NCBI GenBank assembly: GCA_963823515.1
Contig: CAWGMB010000002.1
Span: forward strand, 1-64,000
Length of the DNA: 64,000 bases
From: Miltoncostaea sp963823515
GTDB taxonomy: Bacteria; Actinomycetota; Thermoleophilia; Miltoncostaeales; Miltoncostaeaceae
Direction of reading: 5' to 3'
Of the stretch, positions 1 through 8,234 are shown piece by piece. How positions within the stretch are numbered: the first letter of the stretch is position 1; every line of letters begins with the position of its first letter. The notes beneath the pieces are model-generated. The model was not told the origin of the DNA, searched no databases, and was given only the letters and a program-made list of their open reading frames with translations. Made by a program: the position numbers and the translations under genes.

Positions 1-961
1 GACGGGCTCTGGGATGAGGAGTTCGGGGGCTGGTACGCGTGCGCCGACCGCGCATGGACGCCGTTCGACGACGGGGCGAAGCACGCGCACGGGATCGCCT
101 ATGCGATCGTGGCCTGCCTCGAGGTGGCCCGGACGCTCGACCACGAGCCCGCCCTCGCCCTCGCCCACGAGGGCTTCACCTGGCTCGACACGCACGCGTG
201 GGACCGGGACCGCGGCGGCTACTGGGGATGGATGGCGCGCGACGGCCATCCGTATGCGGACAACCCGGACTCCGCTCCCGGCGCCCGGGACCACTTGGGC
301 CTTGGCGCCGACCGCAAGAGCGTGAACGTCGCGGGCGACATGGTCGAGACACTGACCGAGCTGCACCGCCGCGAGGGGACCGACCTCACCGGAGAGCGCC
401 TCGCCGCCCTCGTCGAGCACTTCGACCGCTGGCTGACCGAGTACGGCCACCTGCCCATCGCGTACTACGCCGATCTCTCGGCCGCCAGCTCCGTCACGCA
501 CGGCGGCTACGCCGTGCAGGCCAGCTGGCGGTTGCCGCTGGCGCGCGCCGCACTCGGGGCGCCGCTCGCGGTGGGAGACATCGAAAGGGGGTTCAGAGCG
601 GCAGGTCGCGCCGTACAGGGCCGGCACGGCTTTGTGGCCGACGGTGCGAGACAGGAGGAGTGGTGGATGCAGTTCGAGCTGCTGCGGAGCCTCGTTCTGC
701 AGTCCGCGATCCACCCGGATGAGGCGCCCGCCCTGCTCGATGACGCTGCGCGCCGCCTCGACCGGCTCGAGCGCGCCTTCATCGACACCGGCCAAGGGCG
801 GCGTCTCCCAACTGCCACGGCGCCCCCTGCGGTCGTCTCACAAGGGCAACCGATGGAAGGACGCGTCCCACGAGGCGCTGGCCTGGCACGTCGCCGGGGG
901 CCTGCTCGCGCGACCCGAGGGGTCCGCGCCCGTCACGCTCGACGAGGTACTCGCCCTGTAG
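1..961 (+). CDS. N-acylglucosamine 2-epimerase (AGE) family protein, 5'-truncated, apparently frameshifted near its 3' end
   Basis: The frame is open from base 1, so the start lies outside the window. The text has the alpha/alpha-barrel look of AGE/cellobiose-epimerase proteins: GGWY, KHAHGIAYAI, RGGYWGWM and DRKSVNVAGDMVETL. These enzymes interconvert N-acetylglucosamine and N-acetylmannosamine, or epimerise/isomerise other sugars; the substrate here cannot be told. After about base 785 the frame turns into low-quality Arg/Pro text, while the +1-shifted frame reads HKGNRWKDASHEALAWH and ends at TAG 959-961. KGxxWKDASHE is the expected family C-terminus. Removing one base from the GG at about 788-792 joins both parts, so this is one gene with a single-base insertion, by mutation or sequencing error. 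It converges on nadD with no gap. Confidence 0.8.
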
Positions 962-1546
962 TCAGGTGATGACGCCCTCGCGCTGAGTGCCTGCTCCACC
1001 TCGGGCGGCACGAGGTGGCCGACCGGCCGGCCGCGCGGCGATCCGCTCGCGGATCATGCTCGACGAGATGCCGATCACGGGCACCGCCAGGATGTCGGCG
1101 CGCCCGGGCGCGACTTCGCGGGCCAGCACGTCCAGATCCCGCTGGGCGACGTCCCCGCGGGCCACCACGGCGAGGCGCGCGGCGGCGAGGATGCGCTCGG
1201 GCGAGCGCCAGGTGGGGAACTCGGCCAGCTGGTCGGCGCCGAGGATGAACCAGAGGGCCACGCCCGGCTCGGCCGCGGCCATCGCCTCGAGGGTGTCGGC
1301 GGTGAAGCTGAGGCCCTCGCGCTCCAGCTCCAGGCGCGAGACGACCAGGCCGCGGCGCCCCGCCACGGCGCGCTCCAGCCATGCGGCCCGCCGGGACGCC
1401 GGGGCCACGGCCGGGTCGTCCTTGTGCGGCGGCCGGCCCGCGGGAACCAGGCGCACCTCGTCGAGGGAGAGCTGCCAGAGGGCCTCGCAGGCCACCACCA
1501 GGTGCCCCAGGTGGGGCGGGTCGAACGTGCCCCCGAGCACCCCCAC
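962..1546 (-). CDS. nadD: Nicotinate-nucleotide adenylyltransferase, probable frameshift in last 25 codons
   Basis: NadD transfers AMP from ATP to nicotinate mononucleotide in NAD synthesis. The N-terminus carries the nucleotidyltransferase signature GGTFDPPHLGHL, and ISSSMIRERI near the C-terminus is the family's ISSTxIR motif. The normal NadD tail (GRPVxHLVPPEVExY) is missing in the open frame, which reads ARPAGRPPRAARG. Dropping one base near 1033 restores GRPVGHLVPPEVEQAL, so the gene carries a one-base insertion or the assembly is wrong there. It is the last gene of the rplU-rpmA-obgE-proB-proA-nadD run, a common actinobacterial order. Start chosen at MGVLGGTFDPP, just downstream of proA. 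Confidence 0.93.
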   Translation of the reverse strand: MGVLGGTFDPPHLGHLVVACEALWQLSLDEVRLVPAGRPPHKDDPAVAPASRRAAWLERAVAGRRGLVVSRLELEREGLSFTADTLEAMAAAEPGVALWFILGADQLAEFPTWRSPERILAAARLAVVARGDVAQRDLDVLAREVAPGRADILAVPVIGISSSMIRERIAARPAGRPPRAARGGAGTQREGVIT

Positions 1547-1568
1547 GCGCCGGGGAGCGCCCTCGGGC

Positions 1569-2822
1569 TCAGCGGAGGTGGCCGTGGCCGGTGACGAGGT
1601 ACGTGTAGGTGGTCAGCTCGTTCAGTCCGATGGGCCCGCGCGCGTGGAGCTTCTGCGTCGAGATGCCGATCTCGGCGCCCATCCCGAACTCGCCGCCGTC
1701 GGTGAAGCGGGTGGAGGCGTTGACGTAGACGACGGCCGCGTCCACGCCCTCCTGGAACGCGCGGGCGGCGTCGAGCGAGGAGGTGACGATCGCCTCGCTG
1801 TGGCCCGACCCGAAGCGCGCGATGTGCTCGAGCGCCTCGTCGAGCGAGTCGACCACGCGCACGGCCATGATCAGCGCGAGGAACTCGGTGGCGTAGTCGA
1901 TGTCAGCGGCCGCGGCGAGGCCTTCGGCCTGCTCGCCCGCGATCTCGCGCGCGGCGGCGTCGATGCGCAGCTCCACCCCGGCCGCGGCCAGCTGCTCCAC
2001 GGCCCGCGGGAGGATCGCGGCCGCCGCGTCGCGGTGGACCAGGAGGGTCTCGGCGGCGTTGCAGACCCCGGGCCGCTGGACCTTGGCGTTCACCGCGATC
2101 CTCACGGCCATCTCGGGATCGGCGTCGGCGTGCACGTAGACGTGGTTGTTGCCCGACGCGGCGTAGATCACGGGGACGCGCGCGTGCTCCTTCAGGAACG
2201 ACTTCAGCTCCTCGCCCCCGCGCGGGATGACCAGGTCGAGGGCGCCCTCCATCTGCACCAGCTGGCGCATCTCCTCGCGTTCGGACCCGAGCAGCGCCAC
2301 CGACCAGCGCGGCACGCCGGCCTCGATCAGGGCGCCGGTGAGGACCTCGGCGATGATCAGGTTGGAGCGTATCGCCAGGCGGCTCCCGCGCAGGATGACG
2401 GCGTTGCCGCTCTTCAGGCAGAGCGCCGCGGCGTCGGCGGTGACGTTCGGGCGGCCCTCGTAGATCACGGCGACGACGCCGAGCGGCACGCGGCGGCGGA
2501 TGATGTCGAGTCCGTTCGGCAGCCTGCGCCCGCCGTCCACGGCGCCGACCGGGTCGGGCAGCGCGGCGACGGCGCGGATGCCCTCGGCCATGTCGCGGAT
2601 CCGGTCGTCGTCGAGGAGCAGGCGGTCGATCAGCGCCGGCGCCGTGTGGGCGCGCTTGGCGGCCTCCACGTCGAGGGCGTTGTCGCGCAGGATCTCGTCG
2701 GAGCGCCGCTCGAGCGCCTCGGCCATCTCGGCGAGAGCGGCGTCGCGCTGGCGGCCGGGCAGGCGGCCGAGGATCCTGCTCGCGGCCTGTACGTGCGCTA
2801 CGACGCGTTCGAGTTGGGTCAC
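1569..2822 (-). CDS. proA: Glutamate-5-semialdehyde dehydrogenase (gamma-glutamyl phosphate reductase)
   Basis: Second step of proline synthesis: NADPH reduction of gamma-glutamyl phosphate to glutamate semialdehyde in the cytosol. At 417 aa it has normal family length. Visible motifs are YEGRPNVTADAAALCLKSGN (121-140) and the catalytic-cysteine segment QRPGVCNAAETLLVH with Cys254. It lies 10 nt after proB on the same strand, so the kinase and reductase, which must hand over a labile acyl phosphate, are made together. Nothing unusual in the frame. Confidence 0.97.
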   Translation of the reverse strand: MTQLERVVAHVQAASRILGRLPGRQRDAALAEMAEALERRSDEILRDNALDVEAAKRAHTAPALIDRLLLDDDRIRDMAEGIRAVAALPDPVGAVDGGRRLPNGLDIIRRRVPLGVVAVIYEGRPNVTADAAALCLKSGNAVILRGSRLAIRSNLIIAEVLTGALIEAGVPRWSVALLGSEREEMRQLVQMEGALDLVIPRGGEELKSFLKEHARVPVIYAASGNNHVYVHADADPEMAVRIAVNAKVQRPGVCNAAETLLVHRDAAAAILPRAVEQLAAAGVELRIDAAAREIAGEQAEGLAAAADIDYATEFLALIMAVRVVDSLDEALEHIARFGSGHSEAIVTSSLDAARAFQEGVDAAVVYVNASTRFTDGGEFGMGAEIGISTQKLHARGPIGLNELTTYTYLVTGHGHLR

Positions 2823-2832
2823 GGTCGCCCCA

Positions 2833-3963
2833 TTAGACCACGCCCCCCGCGGCCGGGTCGGGCGCGTGCGGGTCCGCCAGGACGAACTCGTCGCGGTGGA
2901 TCACCTGGGGGGCGGCCTCGGGAAGGCGCTCGCGGACGGCGCGCGACTTCAGACCCGCCACGACGCGGATCTCGTCGGAGGACATGGCCGAGATCCCCTT
3001 GCCCACGAGGGTCCGGGCGGCGCCGCTGACCACCTCCACCGCATCACCGGCCTGGAAGCCGCCCTCGGTGGAGAGCACGCCGACCGCCAGCAGAGAGGTC
3101 CCTCGCTCGCGCAGGGCCGACGCCGCCCCGTCGTCCACCACCACGCGCCCGAGCGTGGGCTTGGCGTGACGCAGCCACAGCTTGAACGCGGGCTCCGGTC
3201 GGCCGGTCGGGCCGAAGCGCGTGCCCACGTGATGCCCCGAGGCGACGCTGGGGATGACGCCCTCGGCCGATCCGGAGGCGATCACGCAGGTCACCCCTCC
3301 CCCGGTGGCCATGCTGGCCGAGGCGATCTTGCTGGAGATGCCGCCGCGCCCACGGCCCGAGCCGCCCATCTCGGCCAGGGGCAGCGACGCGGGCGACGTC
3401 CCGGCCGGGACGTCGCCGATCAGCCGGGGCCCACCGGGCCCCGGGCCGTAGAGGCCCTCGCGGTCGGTGAGCAGCAGCAGCCAGCGCGCCCCGAGGAGGA
3501 TCGCGACCTGGGCCGCGAGCACGTCGTTGTCGCCGAAGGTCACCTCGTCGGTGGCCGTCGTGTCGTTCTCGTTGATCACGGGCACCGCACCGAGCTCGGT
3601 GAGCCGGCGAAGCGTGGTGCGGGCGTTCAGGTAGGACGCGCGCGCGGCGAGATCGCTCGAGGTGAGCAGCACCTGGGCGGGCACGACGTCGTGGGGCGCG
3701 AAAGCGGCCGCGTAGCGCTGGAAGAGCACCCCCTGCCCCACCGCCGAAGCCGCCTGCAGGTCGCCGAGCGCGGTCGGGCGCTCCGTGATCCCCAGGCGGC
3801 CGAGCCCGCAGGCGATGGCTCCGCTGGTCACGAGCACCGGGTGGTGCCCCTGGCGGCGCACGCGCACGAGGTCGCGCACCCGCGACTCCAGGATCTCGTC
3901 GCGCAGCTGCCCATCGGCGTCCACCAGGGTCGAGGACCCCAGCTTCACCACGAGTACCGCCAC
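2833..3963 (-). CDS. proB: Glutamate 5-kinase with C-terminal PUA domain
   Basis: Phosphorylates glutamate to gamma-glutamyl phosphate, the committed and proline-inhibited step of proline synthesis. The amino-acid-kinase domain (about 1-255) starts VVKLGSSTLVD and includes VINENDTTATDEVTFGDND, the glutamate-binding loop. A PUA domain (about 275-360) follows, as in the long form of the enzyme (376 aa). It is packed between obgE (1-nt gap) and proA (10-nt gap), so it belongs to the ribosomal-protein/obgE transcription unit. Confidence 0.97.
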   Translation of the reverse strand: MAVLVVKLGSSTLVDADGQLRDEILESRVRDLVRVRRQGHHPVLVTSGAIACGLGRLGITERPTALGDLQAASAVGQGVLFQRYAAAFAPHDVVPAQVLLTSSDLAARASYLNARTTLRRLTELGAVPVINENDTTATDEVTFGDNDVLAAQVAILLGARWLLLLTDREGLYGPGPGGPRLIGDVPAGTSPASLPLAEMGGSGRGRGGISSKIASASMATGGGVTCVIASGSAEGVIPSVASGHHVGTRFGPTGRPEPAFKLWLRHAKPTLGRVVVDDGAASALRERGTSLLAVGVLSTEGGFQAGDAVEVVSGAARTLVGKGISAMSSDEIRVVAGLKSRAVRERLPEAAPQVIHRDEFVLADPHAPDPAAGGVV

Positions 3964-3964
3964 G

Positions 3965-4909
3965 CTACGAGGCGGGCGTCAGGAGCGCCGCCAGCAGGCG
4001 CGCGCGCAGGTCGTCGAGCCCGGTCCCGCTCTGCGAATCGACGTGCGCATCGGCCTCGGCGACGGGCTCCTCGGCGTCGTCGGCGTGGGTCGCGACCACG
4101 ATCCCGGGCACCCCCTCGGGCATGAACTCCTCGAGGCCCTCACGGGCGCGCGCGAGCCGGTCGGCCGCGGGCTCGGGGTCGGAGGCGTCGATGCAGTGCA
4201 CGATGAGGCGGGCGCGCTCGAGCTGCTCGAGGTGGGCGCCGCGGCGCGGCGTGCCGTCGGCGGCGAGGCCCGGCAGGTCGATGACGAGGTAGAGGTTGCC
4301 GTCGGCGTCCTCCAGGGGGCCGAAGGCCGGCTCCAGGGTGGAGTGCGGATACGGGGCCACCACGGCGGCCGCGCCGGTCAGCGCAGCGAGCAGGGCGCTC
4401 TTTCCCGAGTTCGGCAGGCCCACGAGGGCGACGTCCACGGCGAGGCGCAGCTCGAGGGTGAGCCAGGCCTCCTCGCCCGGCGCCCCGGGCACGGTGGTCC
4501 GCGGCGCCTGGTTGGTCGACGACTTGAAGGCCTTGTTCCCCACGCCGCCGTTGCCGCCGCGGGCCACCGGCACGCTGTCGCCCACCTCGGCGAGCTCGGC
4601 GATGACGTGCCCGTCGCGGATCACGCGCGTGCCCGGGGGCACGCCGACCATCAGGTCGGCGCCGGCGTGGCCGTGGCGGGCCTTGCCCTGTCCGTGGCCC
4701 CCGTTCGGCGCGCGGTGGTGCACCTGGTGGCGGAAGCGCGACAGGTCGGTGACCTGATCGTCGGCGACGAGCACCACGCGACCGCCCCGGCCGCCGTTGC
4801 CGCCGTCGGGTCCGCCCTTGGGGATCTTGGGCTCACGCCGGAACGACATGCAGCCCATCCCGCCGCTGCCGCCCTCGGCGTTTATCTGAGCCCTATCGGT
4901 GAAGGGCAT
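3965..4909 (-). CDS. obgE: Obg-family GTPase, short form with degenerate G4 motif
   Basis: Obg proteins bind the 50S subunit and couple GTP to ribosome assembly. The glycine-rich Obg domain is clear (1-157: EGGSGGMGC, PKGGPDGGNGGRGG), followed by a G domain: G1 GLPNSGKS (164-171), G2 Thr191 in YPHSTLEP, G3 DLPG (211-214). Two things are odd. The G4 guanine-recognition motif, normally NKxD, reads THAD (274-277); only the Asp survives. The protein stops at 314 aa without the C-terminal OCT domain, and the switch II segment (normally IEGAxxGxGLG) is altered. Its place between rpmA and proB is the standard obg locus, so it is probably the only Obg here, but nucleotide specificity may be relaxed. 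Confidence 0.93.
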   Translation of the reverse strand: MPFTDRAQINAEGGSGGMGCMSFRREPKIPKGGPDGGNGGRGGRVVLVADDQVTDLSRFRHQVHHRAPNGGHGQGKARHGHAGADLMVGVPPGTRVIRDGHVIAELAEVGDSVPVARGGNGGVGNKAFKSSTNQAPRTTVPGAPGEEAWLTLELRLAVDVALVGLPNSGKSALLAALTGAAAVVAPYPHSTLEPAFGPLEDADGNLYLVIDLPGLAADGTPRRGAHLEQLERARLIVHCIDASDPEPAADRLARAREGLEEFMPEGVPGIVVATHADDAEEPVAEADAHVDSQSGTGLDDLRARLLAALLTPAS

Positions 4910-4925
4910 CGGTCTGCTCGCCGTG

Positions 4926-5013
4926 AATCATCGCGAATGCGGCGTCCTCGGTCGGGGCGGTGCCGGCAGCAGCGCACCCTCCCTGCATCCTTGCCTCGCG
5001 GGATTCTCGCGGC
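4926..5013. repeat. Dispersed intergenic palindromic element, copy D
   Basis: This copy lies between obgE and copy A. It shares long identical blocks with copy C near 15340-15428 (opposite orientation): TCCTCGGTCGGGGCG, CGCACCCTCCCTGC and TCCTTGCCTCGCGGGA, interrupted by a variable centre. The 12-base core TCCTTGCCTCGC is at 4988-4999. Flanks are only roughly self-complementary. It is not coding in any convincing frame. Confidence 0.75.
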
Positions 5014-5046
5014 AGACTCACCGCACTCCTATCCGCGAGCGGTCTC

Positions 5047-5205
5047 GCGTCCTGATTCAGGAGCTCACCGGCAGCTCCCGGCTGCATCCCATCGCGAGGC
5101 GGCGTCCTCGGCAGCCCTGATATTCCCGATATCGGGGCTGATCTGCGTCCTTGCCTCGCGGGGGATTCGCTCGGGCGCTGCACACCGACTTCTGAATCAG
5201 GACGC
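5047..5205. repeat. Dispersed intergenic palindromic element, copy A
   Basis: Perfect 14-base outer arms GCGTCCTGATTCAG (5047-5060) and its complement (5192-5205) bound the element; the right arm touches the rpmA stop codon (TAG 5207-5205). Inside are the left core GAGGCGGCGTCCTCGGCAGC, a central imperfect hairpin around GATATTCCCGATATC, and the common core TCCTTGCCTCGC (5148-5159). Copy B between clpX and clpP has the same plan. In the rpmA-obgE transcript it would fold into a long stem. Confidence 0.8.
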
Positions 5206-5471
5206 TAGACCGCAGCAGCCTCTTCGGGGTGCACGAAGATCCGGCGACCCTTGCGGCCGGTCGTGAACTCGATGCGGCCCGTGACCGTCGCGAAGATCGT
5301 GTGGTCGCGGCCGATGCCCGTGCCGGTTGCCGGGCGGAAGCGCGTGCCACGCTGGCGGACGATGATCGTCCCCGCGGGGACGAGCTGGCCGCCGAACGCC
5401 TTGACGCCGAGCATCTTCGGCTTGGAGTCGCGACCGTTGCGGCTGGAGCCGCCACCCTTCTTATGCGCCAT
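5205..5471 (-). CDS. rpmA: Large ribosomal subunit protein bL27
   Basis: Short basic protein of the 50S subunit whose N-terminus reaches the peptidyl-transferase centre. It begins MAHKKGGGSSRNGRDS, so no propeptide is cleaved as in Firmicutes, and continues with the family blocks KAFGGQLVPAGTIIVRQRGT and TGIGRDHTIFA. At 88 aa it is typical. It is 17 nt downstream of rplU and is followed directly by palindromic elements A and D before obgE. Confidence 0.98.
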   Translation of the reverse strand: MAHKKGGGSSRNGRDSKPKMLGVKAFGGQLVPAGTIIVRQRGTRFRPATGTGIGRDHTIFATVTGRIEFTTGRKGRRIFVHPEEAAAV

Positions 5472-5488
5472 TCGGGACTCCTACCTGC

Positions 5489-5785
5489 TCAGGCGGTGAT
5501 GGACTCGATGCGGACCCGCGACAGCCGCGAGCGGTGGCCGCGGCGCTTGCGCGAGTTGCGCTTCGGCTTGTAGGTGAAAACGAGGATCTTCTTGCCGAGC
5601 ACGTGCTCCTCGACCGTCGCCGTCACGTTGCCGCCGTCGGCGATGCCCTCGCCGTCGCCGGTCGCGAGGACGCGCGGCTCGAAGCTCGCGCCCTCCTCGT
5701 GCTGGAGGCGATCGACCAGGAGTCGCTCGCCCTCACGAACACGGTACTGCTTGCCCCCGAGGGCGATCACTGCGTAGTCCGGCAC
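5489..5785 (-). CDS. rplU: Large ribosomal subunit protein bL21
   Basis: 50S protein that binds 23S rRNA. The frame is open further upstream, but the family start is V(M)PDYAVIALGGKQYRV with GTG at 5785-5783 and an AGGA Shine-Dalgarno just before it, giving 98 aa. The C-terminus YKPKRNSRKRRGHRSRLSRVRI is the usual basic tail. It heads the rplU-rpmA-obgE-proBA-nadD unit. In many actinobacteria the RNase E/G gene is the direct upstream neighbour; here vapBC and a solute-binding protein gene intervene. Confidence 0.97.
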   Translation of the reverse strand: MPDYAVIALGGKQYRVREGERLLVDRLQHEEGASFEPRVLATGDGEGIADGGNVTATVEEHVLGKKILVFTYKPKRNSRKRRGHRSRLSRVRIESITA

Positions 5786-5859
5786 GTTTCCTGTCCTGGC
5801 CGATTGATGAGCGACGGCGGATGTTAGCGGGCGACGGTCCCGACCGCCATGCCGTGGGA

Positions 5860-6249
5860 TCAGAGGACCGCGAACCGGCAGGTCGGGCCCGATGCGCGGG
5901 CCAGGCGCCGGTCGGCGGTGAGCAGGGTCGCCTCGAGCGCCTCCGCCAGCGCGACGTAGGCGGCGTCGTAGGGGGTGAGGATCGTGCGGAGCTCCCACAT
6001 GCGGCCCAGCAGATGCGTGTCCGCGACGCGGACCACGGGGATCGCGGCGAGGTCGCCGATCGCCTGACGGGCCCGCTCCTCGCCCAGGTCCCCGCGCAGG
6101 CGCGCCCGCCGGATCACCGAGACGACCTCGCAGTCGATGAGGTGCGGGGCGCAGAGCTCCTCGCCGGCGATCGTCTGGCGCGCGTGAGCGCCCTCCCGGG
6201 TGTCATCGACGAGTGCGGCCGCGAGAACGGACGCGTCGACGACGATCAC
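5860..6249 (-). CDS. vapC: PIN-domain ribonuclease toxin (VapC family)
   Basis: VapC toxins cut specific RNAs, often tRNA or 23S rRNA, using a Mg-dependent acidic centre. Of 129 aa, the PIN acidic residues are visible: Asp5 in VIVVDASVL, Glu41 in DCEVVSVIRR, Asp95 in LTPYDAAYVALAE and Asp113 in TADRRL. Start is GTG 6249-6247, overlapping the vapB stop in the sequence GTGA, as expected for a translationally coupled toxin. The frame is open far upstream, but that is a shadow of the solute-binding protein gene. The pair sits between rplU and RNase G, an insertion into a normally contiguous housekeeping cluster. Confidence 0.9.
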   Translation of the reverse strand: MIVVDASVLAAALVDDTREGAHARQTIAGEELCAPHLIDCEVVSVIRRARLRGDLGEERARQAIGDLAAIPVVRVADTHLLGRMWELRTILTPYDAAYVALAEALEATLLTADRRLARASGPTCRFAVL

Positions 6250-6476
6250 CGCCGCCCGCGATCCTCGCGGAGGTCGGCCTCGGCCTGGCGCAGGGAGAGA
6301 CGCCCACCCGACCGGTGCCCGATCCGCTCGAAGACCTCGGCGACCGTAGGCGCGCGACCGATACGGATCAGCTCGGCGAGCAGGTACTCCTGTAGTGACT
6401 GCCCCGCTGCCGCCGCACGTCGACGCAGGACCGCGTGGACGTCTTCGGGCACGTTCTTCACCTGGATGTTCGGCAT
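6246..6476 (-). CDS. vapB: Antitoxin of VapBC pair, FitA/RHH type
   Basis: 76-aa antitoxin. Residues 1-40 (MPNIQVKNVPEDVHAVLRRR, then GQSLQEYLLAELI) are a ribbon-helix-helix DNA-binding domain of the FitA kind; the charged C-terminal half (SLRQAEADLREDRGRR) is the part expected to wrap the toxin. It is upstream of and overlaps vapC by the last base triplet. A 17-base palindrome 23 bases before its start (6499-6515) is a good candidate for the autoregulatory operator. Confidence 0.9.
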   Translation of the reverse strand: MPNIQVKNVPEDVHAVLRRRAAAAGQSLQEYLLAELIRIGRAPTVAEVFERIGHRSGGRLSLRQAEADLREDRGRR

Positions 6477-6494
6477 GAGCCGACGATAGCATGC

Positions 6495-6530
6495 GTCCTG
6501 GAGCCATTGGCTCCATAGATGCGCCAGGAC
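6495..6530. promoter_or_regulatory. Nested palindromes upstream of vapB, probable VapBC operator
   Basis: TGGAGCC-ATT-GGCTCCA (6499-6515) is a perfect 7-base inverted repeat. It is nested inside a second one, GTCCTGG (6495-6501) with CCAGGAC (6524-6530). It lies between the divergent vapB start (6476) and the solute-binding protein start (6586). RHH antitoxins normally repress at such short palindromes; binding here is inferred. Confidence 0.6.
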
Positions 6531-6585
6531 GGTGCCCCGCCAGGTTCGCTCGACCACCCGGTGTGACGGGTGTACAAGGCATGCC

Positions 6586-8181
6586 GTGAGGTTCGGCCCC
6601 CGCACAGTGATCGCCCTCGCGTTGGCCGCAGTGGGCGCCGTGGCGGGCCCGGGGCTGGGCGCGACGCTCGTCGTGGCGAGCCAGGACGATCCCGACAGCC
6701 TCGATCCGGCGCTCGCGTACGCGCCCGAGAGCTGGCAGGTGCTGGTCAACGCGGGCGAGGGCCTGGTGGCCTACCGGCGCAGCGCCGGCTCCGCCGGAGC
6801 GCAGGTCGTGCCGGCGCTGGCGGCCCGCATGCCGACGGTCTCGAACGGCGGGCGGCGCCTCACGTTCACCCTGCGATCCAGCGCGCGCTTCGGCCCTCCG
6901 GCCAACCGCTCCGTGCGCGCCAGCGACGTCAAGGCGAGCATCGAGCGGGTCTTCCTGGCCGGCTCGCCGGGCCGTGGCCTCTACCGCTCCATCAAGGGGG
7001 CGACCGCCTTCGAGGCCTCCCCCACCTCCGCCGGCATCTCCGGCATCACCGCGCGCGACGGCCGTGGTGAGGTGCAGATCGCGCTGACGCGCTCCGACCC
7101 CGCGATCCTGCGCGTGCTGGCGCTGCCCTTCGCGTTCGTCGTGCCCCGGGGCACCCCGGCCTCCGACCAGAGCGAGGCGGCCCTGGCCTCCGCGGGGCCC
7201 TACCGGGTCGCCGGCTACCGCCGGGGCCGCTCGATCGACCTCGTCCGCAATCCGGGGTACGCGGCGGGCGCCGCCGGCCCGGCAGCCCCCGGGCCCTCCG
7301 CGATCCACATCGACATCGGCGTCCGCTCCGACGACGCCCTCGGCCGCGTCGCCCGCGGGCGGGCCGACTACGTGCAGGCGCGCCCCTCCCCCGCCCAGAT
7401 CCGCGCGGCGGCCGCCGATCCGCGCGGGCGCGTCCGCCGCCACGTCGAGGGCGCCACCTACTACTTCTTCATGAACACCCGCCGCCCGCCCTTCGACGAC
7501 ATCCGGGTGCGCCGCGCCGTGAACCTGGCGATCGACCGCGCCGCGCTCGCGCGGGCCTTCGGCGGGGAGGCCGTGCCGACCGCCCAGGTACTGCCGCCCG
7601 GCGTGCCCGGCCGGCGCCGTATGAACCCGTCTCCCGCGCCCGACCTTGCGCGTGCGAAGGCGCTGGTGGCGCGTGCGGGGGCGTCGGGCGCGAGGGTGAG
7701 CGTCTGGGGGCCGACCGGCGACCCGGCGCCCGCCGTCACGCGGATCCTGGAGCGCACCCTCGACCGCATCGGCCTGCGCGCGTCACCACGGCTGTGGGAC
7801 CGCTCGACGATGCTCGCCAGGCTCGCCGACCCGGCCGCCGCCTCGCAGATCGGCTACGCCCGCTGGCAGCAGGACTTCCCCGACGGCGCCGACTGGTTCC
7901 CGCTCCTGCTCGCCGGCCCGGCGATCCGCGCGGGGGCGAACCTCAACTACGCGCTGCTCGACGACGCCCGTGTGAACGCGCTCATCGCCCGGGCCTCGGC
8001 GACGTGGAACCCGGGCGCGCGGGCGGCGGCCTGGCGGGCGGTCGACAGGGCGGTCGCCGGGCGGGCCGCCTGGGCGCCGTTCGCCAACAGCGTCCGCTCC
8101 GACGTCACCTCACGGCGTGTGGGCGGCTATGTCGCCCACCGGCTCTACGGGTTCCTCTGGATGAGGGCGTCGCTCGGCTGA
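6586..8181 (+). CDS. ABC transporter substrate-binding protein, family 5 (peptide/nickel type)
   Basis: Periplasmic/surface binding protein of the OppA/DppA kind (SBP_bac_5). GTG 6586 is preferred because it places a signal-like stretch (TVIALALAAVGAVAGPGLGA) at the N-terminus; the open frame begins at 6532. Family features: DDPDSLDPALAYAPESW at the mature N-terminus, FTLRSSARFG, ASDVKASIERV, FPFAFVVPR-like text, RVRRAVNLAIDRAALA and the C-terminal RRVGGYVAHRLYGFLW. About 531 aa, normal for the family. No permease or ATPase gene is adjacent, so it is an orphan binding protein here. It is the only plus-strand gene between nadD and mreB. Confidence 0.88.
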   Translation: MRFGPRTVIALALAAVGAVAGPGLGATLVVASQDDPDSLDPALAYAPESWQVLVNAGEGLVAYRRSAGSAGAQVVPALAARMPTVSNGGRRLTFTLRSSARFGPPANRSVRASDVKASIERVFLAGSPGRGLYRSIKGATAFEASPTSAGISGITARDGRGEVQIALTRSDPAILRVLALPFAFVVPRGTPASDQSEAALASAGPYRVAGYRRGRSIDLVRNPGYAAGAAGPAAPGPSAIHIDIGVRSDDALGRVARGRADYVQARPSPAQIRAAAADPRGRVRRHVEGATYYFFMNTRRPPFDDIRVRRAVNLAIDRAALARAFGGEAVPTAQVLPPGVPGRRRMNPSPAPDLARAKALVARAGASGARVSVWGPTGDPAPAVTRILERTLDRIGLRASPRLWDRSTMLARLADPAAASQIGYARWQQDFPDGADWFPLLLAGPAIRAGANLNYALLDDARVNALIARASATWNPGARAAAWRAVDRAVAGRAAWAPFANSVRSDVTSRRVGGYVAHRLYGFLWMRASLG

Positions 8182-8234
8182 GCCTGAGGACGCGACCGCC
8201 CGCCGCTCCGGCGAGCGGCGGGCGGGCCGGGCCA

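Noticed and set aside
987..3029. Plus-strand open frame of 680 codons
   Set aside because: Antisense shadow of nadD, proA and proB in high-G+C DNA; no motif, Arg/Ala/Gly-rich, and the minus strand holds clear family proteins.
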